DNA of 64,000 bases from contig NZ_CP014544.1 of assembly GCF_001586255.1 (NCBI RefSeq), positions 2,821,501 through 2,885,500 on the forward strand, read 5' to 3'. Shown piece after piece: positions 1 to 8,084 of the stretch. Origin of the DNA: Zhongshania aliphaticivorans (lineage in GTDB: Bacteria > Pseudomonadota > Gammaproteobacteria > Pseudomonadales > Spongiibacteraceae). The translations under genes and the position numbers were made by a program. Within the stretch, counting starts at the first letter, position 1, and the number at the start of each line of letters is the position of its first letter. The notes below the pieces were generated by a model. It was not told where the DNA came from. It saw only the letters and a list, made by a program, of their open reading frames with translations, and did not search any database.

Positions 1-1
1 T

Positions 2-469
2 GCCGGCACCGAAATTGCTAGCGACGCCAAGAAACTCATCATAGGCCGGAGCCTGCTACCCCATATTAAAGGCGAGGCCGAAACTGTCTACGGCCCAGAC
101 GACGCCGTGGGTTATGAGCTAGGCGGCAACGCGGCGCTGTTTCGCGGCGATTACAAACTGGTCAAAATCAACGGCAAGATCGCCGACGGCCAATGGCATT
201 TATACAATATTGCCGAAGACCCCGGCGAGACCAAGGACCTAAGCAAGGCAATGCCGGAACTACGCGCCGCGATGCTGGTTCAATACCAGCAGTACGCCAA
301 AGAAAATCAGGTCTTAGACATGCCCGCGGGCTACGACCACGAGCGGCAAGCCATCATTAACGGCATCAACGCCCGACTACCCAATCTGGGGCTTTACGCT
401 AGTGTTATCAGCGCCCTAGTAATACTCTTGCTGACAGTAAGAATATTTCGTACCCGCCGCAGGCAGTAG
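2..469 (+). CDS. Arylsulfatase, C-terminal part (5' end outside window)
   Basis: The frame is open from the left edge and ends at TAG. The translation matches the C-terminal part of the complete sulfatase at 2848-4683: both share a GRSLLP segment, DAVGYEL.G..ALF..DYKLV, QWHLYNIA.DPGET.DLS and a QQY.K....MPAG stretch. It ends, like that paralogue, in a hydrophobic helix followed by basic residues (TVRIFRTRRRQ), suggesting a tail anchor with the catalytic domain in the periplasm. The active-site CxPxR motif lies outside the window, so activity cannot be judged. The two genes look like an old tandem duplication with the 506 and 1513 genes between them. Confidence 0.88.
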   Translation, partial: AGTEIASDAKKLIIGRSLLPHIKGEAETVYGPDDAVGYELGGNAALFRGDYKLVKINGKIADGQWHLYNIAEDPGETKDLSKAMPELRAAMLVQYQQYAKENQVLDMPAGYDHERQAIINGINARLPNLGLYASVISALVILLLTVRIFRTRRRQ

Positions 470-505
470 TAGGCCATACCCGAATTCGACACTTGAGGTT
501 TCAAT

Positions 506-1411
506 ATGAGCTGGCAGAATTTTATTCTCAGCGCTGTCATCCGCCGCCGCCAACGGGGCACAATGAAATTAACGCCGGAGCACAGATTCAAGCGTCAAAG
601 AAAGTTTATGGCGATGGCTATCGGCAAGCCCAACCCCGCAGTTACCAGCAAGGCAGATAAGATCAGCGGCGTCGCGGTCGAGTGGCTCGTACCCAAGGGG
701 GTCGACAGTAGCCCGCATGCGCCAGTGTGCGTTTACTACCACGGCGGCGCCTTTATTATGGGCGGCATGAATAGCCACCGCCAAATGTGCAGCCAACTTG
801 CGGTAGACGCGAATATCGCGGTGCTCATGGTCGACTACCGGCTCGCCCCCGAACACCCCTACCCAGCCGCAACTGAAGATGCCGTCGCGGTCTATTTGGC
901 ACTGATCAACGCGGGCTATTCAGCGGCTAAAATAATCATTGCGGGCGACAGTGCAGGCGGTAATCTGGCGCTCACCACTCTGCAAAAGCTGCGTAACGAA
1001 GATCAGCCGAGCCCGGCCGGCGCCATACTGTATTCACCATGGTTAGATTTAAGCCATAACAGTGAATCCTTCACGAGCAATTCGCACAGCGATGTACTAC
1101 TGAACAAAACCCTGCTCGACGAAGCCGTGGCCTTGTACGCCCCCAACATATCCCGAGATGACCCCCGTATTTCGCCACTGTTCGGCAATGTCGCTGGGCT
1201 GCCACCGCTATTCATTATTGCCAGCGGCGCCGAAGTATTACTGGATGACGCCACGCGCCTGCAGCAAATGGTGGAACGTCAAAACGGTTATAGCACCTAC
1301 CTGGAATGGCCAAAACCACCCCATGCCTTTCCCGTAATGAGCCAATTTTTACCGGAAGCGCGAGCAGCCCTAAAACAGTCAGCCGCCTTTATTAGCAAGC
1401 ATATTGCCTAA
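506..1411 (+). CDS. Alpha/beta hydrolase, hormone-sensitive-lipase (family IV) type
   Basis: A 301-residue esterase of the HSL family. The oxyanion-hole motif appears as HGGA at residues 80-82 (HGGAF). The nucleophile Ser149 sits in GDSAGG, with acid Asp247 in the GAEVLLDD segment and His273 in PPHAF. These are the expected positions of the triad. The family hydrolyses short to medium acyl or aryl esters, and the substrate here is unknown. An internal ATG at residue 20 could be an alternative start. The gene follows the partial sulfatase by about 36 bases in the same direction, so the two are probably co-transcribed. There is no signal peptide, so the enzyme is likely cytoplasmic. Confidence 0.9.
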   Translation: MSWQNFILSAVIRRRQRGTMKLTPEHRFKRQRKFMAMAIGKPNPAVTSKADKISGVAVEWLVPKGVDSSPHAPVCVYYHGGAFIMGGMNSHRQMCSQLAVDANIAVLMVDYRLAPEHPYPAATEDAVAVYLALINAGYSAAKIIIAGDSAGGNLALTTLQKLRNEDQPSPAGAILYSPWLDLSHNSESFTSNSHSDVLLNKTLLDEAVALYAPNISRDDPRISPLFGNVAGLPPLFIIASGAEVLLDDATRLQQMVERQNGYSTYLEWPKPPHAFPVMSQFLPEARAALKQSAAFISKHIA

Positions 1412-1470
1412 GCAAAATCCCCACTTTCGTCGACGGCCACGCTTCCATAATGAGACTACCTGCTATATAT

Positions 1471-1487
1471 TGGCACATTAAGTGTCA
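1471..1487. promoter_or_regulatory. Predicted operator, TGGCAC-N5-GTGTCA palindrome (site 1)
   Basis: The sequence is TGGCACATTAAGTGTCA. The outer 6-bp arms are complementary apart from one G/T position. It lies 26 bases before the chosen start of the DJ-1-like gene and is embedded in AT-rich sequence (TATATAT before, TTATAT after) that could hold the -10 element. Near-identical sites occur at 9871, 12212 and 17316, each upstream of a gene start. It probably binds a TetR-family repressor; the 14344 product is a candidate, by inference only. Confidence 0.65.
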
Positions 1488-1512
1488 TTATATGAGCCAG
1501 ACGGATCACATC

Positions 1513-2385
1513 ATGAAAAACAAAATAATTATTACCGTCGCAATACTAATTAGCATCGCAGCCTTAAGCCGTTTAGCGCTGCCCACGGCCCTCCACAAAG
1601 CTGGCCTGCACCCAGACTACAACGGCCCGCGCTATGACATCGCCGCCGGTAAAAAAGCCCTTATCATCGGCAGCAATCACGCAACGCTAAATGCACCGGG
1701 CGAAACCGACGGCGATGCCACTGGCGTCGCAATTTCAGAAGTGACCCACCCCTACTACAGCTTTTTAGATGCCGGTATGCTGGTTGATGTCGCCAGTATT
1801 GATGGCGGTGAAATCCCGGTCGACCCAATGAGCCTCAAGTTTTTTATTATCAGCGAGCACGATGAGCGCTATCTTGAAGACCCAACGCTACAAGCAAAAA
1901 TGCAGAATTCCCTCGCCATCGGCAACGTTGATATTAGCCAGTACGATATTATTTTTATCGCGGGTGGCTGGGGCGCCGCCTATGATCTCGGCTATTCGCC
2001 AGTACTCGCCAACAAAATAAGCGAGGCCTACTACGCCGACCACCAGCCGGTAATCGCCGGGGTTTGTCACGGCGTACTCGGACTCATCAATGCCAAAGAC
2101 CGCGACGGTCAGCTACTAATAGCGGGCCGCCGAATGACCGGCGTGACCGACAAGCAGATAAAAGAACTGGGCGTTGCCATAACGCCGATGCACCCAGAAA
2201 CCGAACTCAAAAAAGCGGGTGCACAATTTGAAGCTAAAACCGCCTTTCGCGACTTTTTTGCCACCCACGTGGTCATCGACGATGAAAAACGCTTTGTCAC
2301 TGGTCAGAACCAAAATTCCGGTTTGGAAGCAGCTCATAAAGTGCTGATGCTCCTCGCCCAAAATAGGCATAACGATAAAAAATAA
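1513..2385 (+). CDS. DJ-1/PfpI-type class I glutamine amidotransferase-like protein, membrane-anchored
   Basis: A DJ-1/PfpI-superfamily protein of about 290 residues with an N-terminal hydrophobic segment (residues 3-20), so it is probably exported or anchored. The nucleophile elbow is visible as AGVCHG, Cys185 followed by His, preceded by the FIAGGWG strand and followed by the typical GLIN helix. Relatives include Hsp31-like chaperones/glyoxalases and intracellular-protease-like proteins; which activity applies is unknown. In-frame ATGs at 1450 and 1492 lie upstream, but the first would put the operator inside the gene and the second has no ribosome site, so 1513 is preferred (ACGGA nearby). 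It starts a tight run with the 2404 and 2848 genes. Confidence 0.83.
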   Translation: MKNKIIITVAILISIAALSRLALPTALHKAGLHPDYNGPRYDIAAGKKALIIGSNHATLNAPGETDGDATGVAISEVTHPYYSFLDAGMLVDVASIDGGEIPVDPMSLKFFIISEHDERYLEDPTLQAKMQNSLAIGNVDISQYDIIFIAGGWGAAYDLGYSPVLANKISEAYYADHQPVIAGVCHGVLGLINAKDRDGQLLIAGRRMTGVTDKQIKELGVAITPMHPETELKKAGAQFEAKTAFRDFFATHVVIDDEKRFVTGQNQNSGLEAAHKVLMLLAQNRHNDKK

Positions 2386-2403
2386 ATCTGTTAGGAGATC
2401 ACA

Positions 2404-2838
2404 GTGAAAAACACCCTAGGCTCAAAAATACTGCGCGCAATTGTGTGTATTCCCGCCATTATTTTTATCGTCACCGGTCTGCAATTTCTCTTAGATCCGG
2501 CAGCAGCGGTAAAGCAATTCGGCATGCCGCTATTAGACGGTGTCGGCCGCAGCAGCCAAATCGGTGATATGGCAGGCTTTTTCCTGACCTGCGGGCTATG
2601 TGTGCTTATTGCCGTGAGTACCGGCAAACGCGTTTGGTTTCATCCCGCCGCGATGCTCACCAGCATCACCGCCATGGGCAGAATACTGGCATGGCTGCTC
2701 CACGACGCCGCGCTGGCGATAAACCTAATTGCCCCCGAGATTATTTTCACCGCACTTTTTCTATTTGCCGCCAGCCGTCTACCTGCGCCCGCTGCGCCCA
2801 GTAAAGCCGCGAACCAAGCAACGTCAGACGCCGAGTGA
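2404..2838 (+). CDS. Small four-helix membrane protein, unknown function
   Basis: 144 residues with about four predicted membrane segments: roughly 10-30, 55-75, 80-98 and 110-128. It starts at GTG with a good ribosome site (AGGAG at 2393-2397). The pattern of a short loop with FLLDP...FG..L after the first helix recalls small DoxX/DUF4345-like inner-membrane proteins, but no diagnostic motif is seen. It sits 18 bases after the DJ-1-like gene and 9 bases before the sulfatase, so it belongs to the same transcript. The C-terminus is Ala/Pro-rich and probably cytoplasmic. Confidence 0.72.
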   Translation: MKNTLGSKILRAIVCIPAIIFIVTGLQFLLDPAAAVKQFGMPLLDGVGRSSQIGDMAGFFLTCGLCVLIAVSTGKRVWFHPAAMLTSITAMGRILAWLLHDAALAINLIAPEIIFTALFLFAASRLPAPAAPSKAANQATSDAE

Positions 2839-2847
2839 GGTCAGCCC

Positions 2848-4683
2848 ATGTTTACTAACACTATACGGCCCCGACCCAAGGCCTTGCTGCGCTATACCGT
2901 CGCTGCTGTACTTATCGCTGGACTCAGCACCCAAGTCTGGGCGACTGTGGCGGCCGATCACACGAGCAAACGGCCCAATATTGTCCTGATCTTGGCCGAC
3001 GACTTAGGCTTTACCGACAGCGCGCCCTATGGCAGCGAAATAAGCACCCCGGCATTGTCTGAGCTCGCCGACAACGGCATTAAATTTACCAATTACCACA
3101 CCGCCGCCAACTGCGCGCCGACACGCGCCATGCTCCTGACGGGTGTCGACAACCATCGCGCGGGCGTGTCCAATATTCCAGAGATGGTGCCCCCAGAACT
3201 ACAAAGCCACCCCCACTACCAAGGCACCCTCGGCAATAATATTGTGACGGTGGCGACACTGCTTCAAGACGCGGGCTACCACACGTATATGGTGGGCAAA
3301 TGGCATTTAGGCGCCACACCCGATCTGCTGCCCAGCAGTCGCGGCTTTGAACGCACCATCGCCATGGCCGACTCCGGCGCCGACAACTGGGAACAAAAGC
3401 CCTATTTAGCCATCTACGAAAAAGCCAATTGGTTTGCCGACGGCGAGCGCTACACCCTGCCAGACGACTTTTACTCTTCGCGCTTTATTGTCGACAAAAC
3501 CATTGAGTTTATCGACAGTAATATTAATGACGGTGCGCCCTTTTTTGCCTACCTTCCTTTTCAAGCGGTACACATGCCGGTACAAGCCCCCCAAGAATTT
3601 ATCGACCGCTATATGGGCGTATACGACACGGGCTGGGCAGCCCTGCGGGAACAGCGCCTAAAGCGCGCCGTTGCGCTCGGTATTGTGCCCCAGAGCACCG
3701 CAACCACAATGATGAATACCACCAAGGACTGGGAGCAGCTCAGCGCAGACCAAAAACGCTATGAAGCCAAACGCATGGCCGTTTACGCCGCCATGGTCGA
3801 AGCCATGGACTTCCACATCGCGCGCTTGGTGGCCTATTTAAAACAGACCGGCCAGTACGATAATACTATTTTTATCTTTGCCTCCGACAACGGCAGCGAG
3901 GCAACCGGCCCAGCCAATGCCCAAGCCGCAGCACTGCGCTTTGCGCTGCGCCAACAGGGGTATAGCAACGACTACGACACCCTCGGCCTCAAGGGCAGCT
4001 TTAATTCCCTGAGCCCCAGCTTTGCCAGTGCCTCGGCCTCGCCACTTGCCTATTACAAGTTTCACACTGGCGAGGGCGGCATGCGGGTGCCACTGATTAT
4101 TGCCGGTCAACCCATTGCCGCCAAACGGCACATCAGCCATGCCTTTTCCTTTGTTACCGATATCACTCCGACTATTCTGGAGTTAACGGGGGTAACACCA
4201 CCCCAAGTAAAGCATGGCAAGCTGCGCTATGGTGGCCGCGAAGTCGAAGCCATGATTGGTCGCAGTTTATTGCCGCTAATACGAGGCGACGTTGAGCGTC
4301 ACTACGGTGACGCCGACGAAGACGCCGTGGGCTATGAACTGGCCGGGCACGCCGCGCTGTTTCTTGGCGACTATAAACTGGTGCTCAACAAGCCGCCGGT
4401 CGGTGACAACCAATGGCATTTGTACAATATTGCTACTGATCCCGGTGAAACCACCGACCTAAGTGGCGTTGACGCCCCACGCCTACAACGAATGCTTAAT
4501 CTGTATCAACAGTACGAAAAGCGTAACGACATCCAAGCAATGCCTGCCGGTTTTGTCGGTGCCCGCCAAGTGGCCCTTAATGGTCTGCGCGACCGCTTTG
4601 GCGCCCAGATTATTATCGGCATTATCACCCTTATCATTCTGACGTCTTTCTACGCAATTTATCGGCAAAACCACTATGAGTGA
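2848..4683 (+). CDS. Arylsulfatase (formylglycine-dependent), exported and tail-anchored
   Basis: A 611-residue type I sulfatase. The N-terminal hydrophobic segment (about 13-33) is a signal peptide or anchor. Metal-binding Asp51-Asp52 follow the LILADD strand. Cys89 in CAPTR is the residue that would be converted to formylglycine, and GKWHLG and ASDNGSE follow as in the family. A C-terminal hydrophobic helix (about residues 588-604) predicts anchoring, with the active site in the periplasm. It would release sulfate from organic sulfate esters; the substrate is not readable. It overlaps the following DUF1330-like gene by 8 bases (ATGAGTGA), indicating translational coupling. It is paralogous to the fragment at the left edge. 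Confidence 0.93.
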   Translation: MFTNTIRPRPKALLRYTVAAVLIAGLSTQVWATVAADHTSKRPNIVLILADDLGFTDSAPYGSEISTPALSELADNGIKFTNYHTAANCAPTRAMLLTGVDNHRAGVSNIPEMVPPELQSHPHYQGTLGNNIVTVATLLQDAGYHTYMVGKWHLGATPDLLPSSRGFERTIAMADSGADNWEQKPYLAIYEKANWFADGERYTLPDDFYSSRFIVDKTIEFIDSNINDGAPFFAYLPFQAVHMPVQAPQEFIDRYMGVYDTGWAALREQRLKRAVALGIVPQSTATTMMNTTKDWEQLSADQKRYEAKRMAVYAAMVEAMDFHIARLVAYLKQTGQYDNTIFIFASDNGSEATGPANAQAAALRFALRQQGYSNDYDTLGLKGSFNSLSPSFASASASPLAYYKFHTGEGGMRVPLIIAGQPIAAKRHISHAFSFVTDITPTILELTGVTPPQVKHGKLRYGGREVEAMIGRSLLPLIRGDVERHYGDADEDAVGYELAGHAALFLGDYKLVLNKPPVGDNQWHLYNIATDPGETTDLSGVDAPRLQRMLNLYQQYEKRNDIQAMPAGFVGARQVALNGLRDRFGAQIIIGIITLIILTSFYAIYRQNHYE

Positions 4684-5116
4684 AACCCTGCACGTCGACT
4701 CAATCGAGCCCAGCGCCGAACAGCTAAAAGCCCTGCAAGCTATTGACCCCGAAGGCCCATTTCACTTTGTGAATTTTCTGGCCTTTAAAGACGAGGCTGA
4801 ATATCCGGCGGAGCATAAACTCGCAAAGGCTAAACTCAGCGGCAGCGACGCCTACGACAAATACGGCGCCGTCGCACTTGCGCAAATTATTCAACGCGGC
4901 GGAAGACTCATCACCCTAAATACAGTTGAACTCGAAGTGATTGGATCCTCTGGTCCTTGGCATCGCGTAGCCACCATGGAATACCCAAATATTGCGGCCT
5001 TTCTAGATATGATTGCAGACCCTGTCTACCAACAGGCCTTAGTTCATCGCGATGCGGGGCTCAAAGACACGATCGTCTTAGTGACACGGCCACAACTTAA
5101 AGCGCCCATTGGATAG
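4676..5116 (+). CDS. DUF1330-like small dimeric alpha-beta barrel protein
   Basis: 146 residues with no signal peptide. The core (FHFVNFLAFKDEAEY, then YDKYGAVALAQIIQRGGRLI, then VATMEYPNIAAFLDMIADPVYQQALVHRDAGLKD) follows the beta-alpha-beta layout of DUF1330/ferredoxin-like ABM proteins. In these, a late strand and helix place a Tyr/His/Arg near the cavity. Function is unknown for the family. It is translationally coupled to the upstream sulfatase, so it probably handles or senses the desulfated product, which is an inference from position only. Confidence 0.75.
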   Translation: MSETLHVDSIEPSAEQLKALQAIDPEGPFHFVNFLAFKDEAEYPAEHKLAKAKLSGSDAYDKYGAVALAQIIQRGGRLITLNTVELEVIGSSGPWHRVATMEYPNIAAFLDMIADPVYQQALVHRDAGLKDTIVLVTRPQLKAPIG

Positions 5117-5199
5117 TCTCTGGCCTAGGCAGTCAGGTATCCGACACTTGCTGGGGCTGGCTGAGTAACTGCACTCAAATGAATAGAGAACACTAGCGC

Positions 5200-6519
5200 A
5201 TGTTAAGAAAAATAGTTTTACTAATGACGCTCTGTACCATCGCCGTGGGTATCGTATTGGCTTATCGGACGTGGATCAGCTCGACAATTAGCGATGCCCG
5301 ATTCCAAGAAGTCGCCGATGGCGATGCTCACTTTTGGTTAATGCAGGGCGGCCCCAGCGATCGCAATATGCCCTGCACGATCTACTACAACTTCGACCAG
5401 CCTCTAGACGAAGCGACCGTGCGCCTGCGCATACAAGAGCTCGCAAACACCTACCAAATGTTTCAGCGCAATGTAGTCGAGATCGACGGTCTGCCCTACT
5501 GGCAATCAGTTAAGCCCGATTGGAGCGAAAATTTTCGCGTACTCAATGCAGACGATAACATCGAGGCCATCAGAATCGAAACCGACGCGCGGCTCTCCAA
5601 AGCAGCAAAACCCGGCGAGGGCCTGCCACTGTTTCGCGCCTATCTGTCAGCTGACCGCCGCCAGCTCATTTTTATATGGCATCATGTAATCTCCGACCTA
5701 GAAGGCATGTTTAACAAACACGCTAAACACCTATTCGCCGAACAGGGCGAGCGCACACATTTTGGCTACCAAATAGACGCCAACACCAAAACCGCTAGCA
5801 GCGCAGACACCTTAAAGCCCCTACGCAAATTACTAAATACCAACCGCTCCCTTGGCTTTAAGGGTAGCGGCTTCGAGGTCGAAAAGTTTGTATTGCCCGT
5901 ACAAGATCAAGCGCTAAATCGTCTTGCTCAGCGAGCGGGCTTGTCTATGAGTGATATTTTTTCCTTCATTACCCTGCGCGCAGTCACCCAATACCATACC
6001 GCTTTAGGAGATGCCGAGCATGTCGACCTCGTCCCCGTCTTAACCCCACTCAGCCTGCGCACAAGTGCCCTAGACCTTGACGAAGGCAATAACCGCGCAA
6101 CAAAGCAGTTTCCCTTTGTATTCCCCGAAGAAAACATAGCGGATATGTACACGCGTATTATTGCCTTGGCGCCTAGCGACTCATCCTATAATACCGCAGG
6201 CAAAAGCATGAAAATCGCCCGGCAATTCTCGTTACTAGAACCGATACTACGTAAAATTGCCATGCCAGATTATATCTCTAACTATTTCCCACTGGCGGAC
6301 ATCCCACTGGCCATTCATGATGCAAAACTCGTCAGTCACGCGCTAAGAGTGCCCATGGTACCTTTTGAACGCAGTAAATTTGCCTGGTCGAATTACAATG
6401 GCGAGGTCCAATTATTTCTGCATATCGACCCACAACTTGTCGATTCAGCGCTAATGCGCGCGTCATTTGAGAAAGCCGTTACAGAAGTGCTGCAATTTTT
6501 GGAAAATAGATCGCGATGA
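5200..6519 (+). CDS. Membrane-anchored condensation-domain/acyltransferase-like protein
   Basis: 439 residues with one N-terminal membrane segment (about 4-22). The chloramphenicol-acetyltransferase/condensation-fold signature is visible as HHVISD at 161-166 (HHxxxD), preceded by the LIFIWHHV strand. The later part, with SRYDLVPVLTPLSLR-like strands and an FPLADIPLAIHDAKL segment, fits the second half of the fold. This superfamily (NRPS condensation domains, PapA, WES/DGAT) makes ester or amide bonds with acyl-thioesters. It stands alone, without carrier or adenylation domains, and the anchor is unusual. Codon use resembles its neighbours. It follows the sulfatase operon by 83 bases; substrate unknown. 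Confidence 0.7.
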   Translation: MLRKIVLLMTLCTIAVGIVLAYRTWISSTISDARFQEVADGDAHFWLMQGGPSDRNMPCTIYYNFDQPLDEATVRLRIQELANTYQMFQRNVVEIDGLPYWQSVKPDWSENFRVLNADDNIEAIRIETDARLSKAAKPGEGLPLFRAYLSADRRQLIFIWHHVISDLEGMFNKHAKHLFAEQGERTHFGYQIDANTKTASSADTLKPLRKLLNTNRSLGFKGSGFEVEKFVLPVQDQALNRLAQRAGLSMSDIFSFITLRAVTQYHTALGDAEHVDLVPVLTPLSLRTSALDLDEGNNRATKQFPFVFPEENIADMYTRIIALAPSDSSYNTAGKSMKIARQFSLLEPILRKIAMPDYISNYFPLADIPLAIHDAKLVSHALRVPMVPFERSKFAWSNYNGEVQLFLHIDPQLVDSALMRASFEKAVTEVLQFLENRSR

Positions 6520-6613
6520 CAATCGTGTTTTAAATTAAACAATTGCCCCTAAAATGCTCCTATTTTGCAAAAACAGAATATGAGTCAAAAGACCTTAATA
6601 GCAGGAGAAAATA

Positions 6614-7255
6614 ATGATTAAAGTTTATGGCGTACACGGCTCGCCCTTCGTGCGTAAAGTATTTATCGCGCTGGACATAAAGGGTATTCCCTATGAAGTC
6701 GTGCAGCAAATGCCCTTTTCCCGCGACGCCGAATATCTCAAAATCAACCCCCTCGGTAAAGTCCCCGCACTGGTCGACGACGACCTCATACTTTGCGACT
6801 CAAAAGTAATTTGCCAGTATTTAGAAGACGCCTACCCCGAGGTTGCACTCTACCCCAAAGATCCGAAAGAACGGGCACGGGCACACTGGTACGAAGACCT
6901 CTGCGCCGGTCGCGTCGCCGAGCTTGCCTCTGGTATATTCTTCCAGCGCTTTATGCGGCCCTTTGTCCTCAAGCAAGAAGCCGACGAAGTACTGGTCGCC
7001 AAAATCATCGCCCGCGACCTGCCGCCGATGCTCGATTATTTAGAATCGCAAATCCCCGCCGACGGTTTTATCTTTGGCGACTTCATGATGGCCGATCTTA
7101 GCGTCATCAGTCCTTTTATAAACGCCGCCTACGCTGGCTACCAAGTCGATGCCACGCGTTGGCCTGCAGTGGCCGGATTGATCGCAAGAGTGAAAGAGCA
7201 ACCGCAGGTTAAAGCGGTATTGGCTAAAGAGGCTAAGGCCCTGGGATTAGGGTGA
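6614..7255 (+). CDS. Glutathione S-transferase family protein
   Basis: 213 residues with the two-domain GST layout. The N-terminal thioredoxin-like domain (VHGSPFVRKV..., NPLGKVPALVDDD, LCDSKVICQYLE) has the cis-Pro of the VPAL motif and the Ser of DSK/ES that binds the glutathione gamma-glutamyl group. An all-helical C-terminal domain follows, with FGDFMMADLS as the N-capping box. It starts with a strong ribosome site (GCAGGAGAAAATA before ATG) and ends the plus-strand block. It probably conjugates or isomerises an electrophilic intermediate, but the substrate is unknown. Confidence 0.9.
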   Translation: MIKVYGVHGSPFVRKVFIALDIKGIPYEVVQQMPFSRDAEYLKINPLGKVPALVDDDLILCDSKVICQYLEDAYPEVALYPKDPKERARAHWYEDLCAGRVAELASGIFFQRFMRPFVLKQEADEVLVAKIIARDLPPMLDYLESQIPADGFIFGDFMMADLSVISPFINAAYAGYQVDATRWPAVAGLIARVKEQPQVKAVLAKEAKALGLG

Positions 7256-7308
7256 TTGCTTAGAACGGCTCAGGTCTCATCTTTTACATCTATGTAAAGT
7301 TTGGGACT

Positions 7309-8025
7309 TTAGCCGGTTTGTTCATCCACGTCCCGTTGAATAAGCTCAGCAACATAATCACCCCACACCGTGTAAGCCTCAGCACCTGGATGAAAGCCAT
7401 CTGCCGCGATCCCAGCAAGATCACCCGAATACGGAATAGCCACGTAGATAGACGAACGCTCGCTTTCCGCCACAGCGCTCATCAACACATTAAATTGCTT
7501 CGCTCGCAAACCCAACCACCAACGCAATGGATTTGGCAGCGCAGGGAACAGATGCATAGGTGGAATGCAAGACAGATAGACCTTACGCACACCGAATTTT
7601 TCAGTGAGCAGCTGAACGATAAGCCGCACATTTTCAGCCCAAGCGCTCGCCCTATTTAGCCCGGTCACATCGTTTACACCAATAGAAACCACCGCGGTAT
7701 CAAACTCTTCCTGAGGCATTGCATGGAGCCTGTCCAGTAATTGACGAGAGGTGTCACCGGATTGCGCAATAAGTTTCCATCTCACTGCACTGGTTTTGCT
7801 GAGCGCTGCGACAAGTCTACCAGACAGTGCCTGCTGCTGATGGTCAACGCCAACACCCGCAGCCGCCGAGTCGCCAACAATGAGTAGACTCAGCCCTTTG
7901 CCCTGTCCCAATTGCCCGTAACGATGTCCCTCCGGTTCCGGAAGTTTAGGTGTCACGCGCTTAACGTGCTTGCCCTGAAGAAAAAGAACGGGGCCTATCA
8001 AGATTAACGCAAGGTGGTATAGCAC
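7309..8025 (-). CDS. SGNH/GDSL-type esterase
   Basis: 238 residues. The four SGNH blocks are present: GDSAAAGVG with the nucleophilic Ser, the block II Gly region (IAQSGDTS), GVND with the catalytic Asn, and DGFHPG with Asp and His near the C-terminus. A short N-terminal hydrophobic stretch (LYHLALILIGPVLFL) suggests an anchor or signal. The start is GTG, supported by AGGAAAATAA just upstream. It lies directly downstream of the minus-strand sulfatase (about 60 bases), so the pair is probably co-transcribed. It could remove an acyl group from the same substrate, which is an inference. Confidence 0.87.
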   Translation of the reverse strand: MLYHLALILIGPVLFLQGKHVKRVTPKLPEPEGHRYGQLGQGKGLSLLIVGDSAAAGVGVDHQQQALSGRLVAALSKTSAVRWKLIAQSGDTSRQLLDRLHAMPQEEFDTAVVSIGVNDVTGLNRASAWAENVRLIVQLLTEKFGVRKVYLSCIPPMHLFPALPNPLRWWLGLRAKQFNVLMSAVAESERSSIYVAIPYSGDLAGIAADGFHPGAEAYTVWGDYVAELIQRDVDEQTG

Positions 8026-8084
8026 TTATTTTCCTAAAAAAGCGAACAGGTAATTTACCACCGTCGCAGAAATCTACGCCAATA

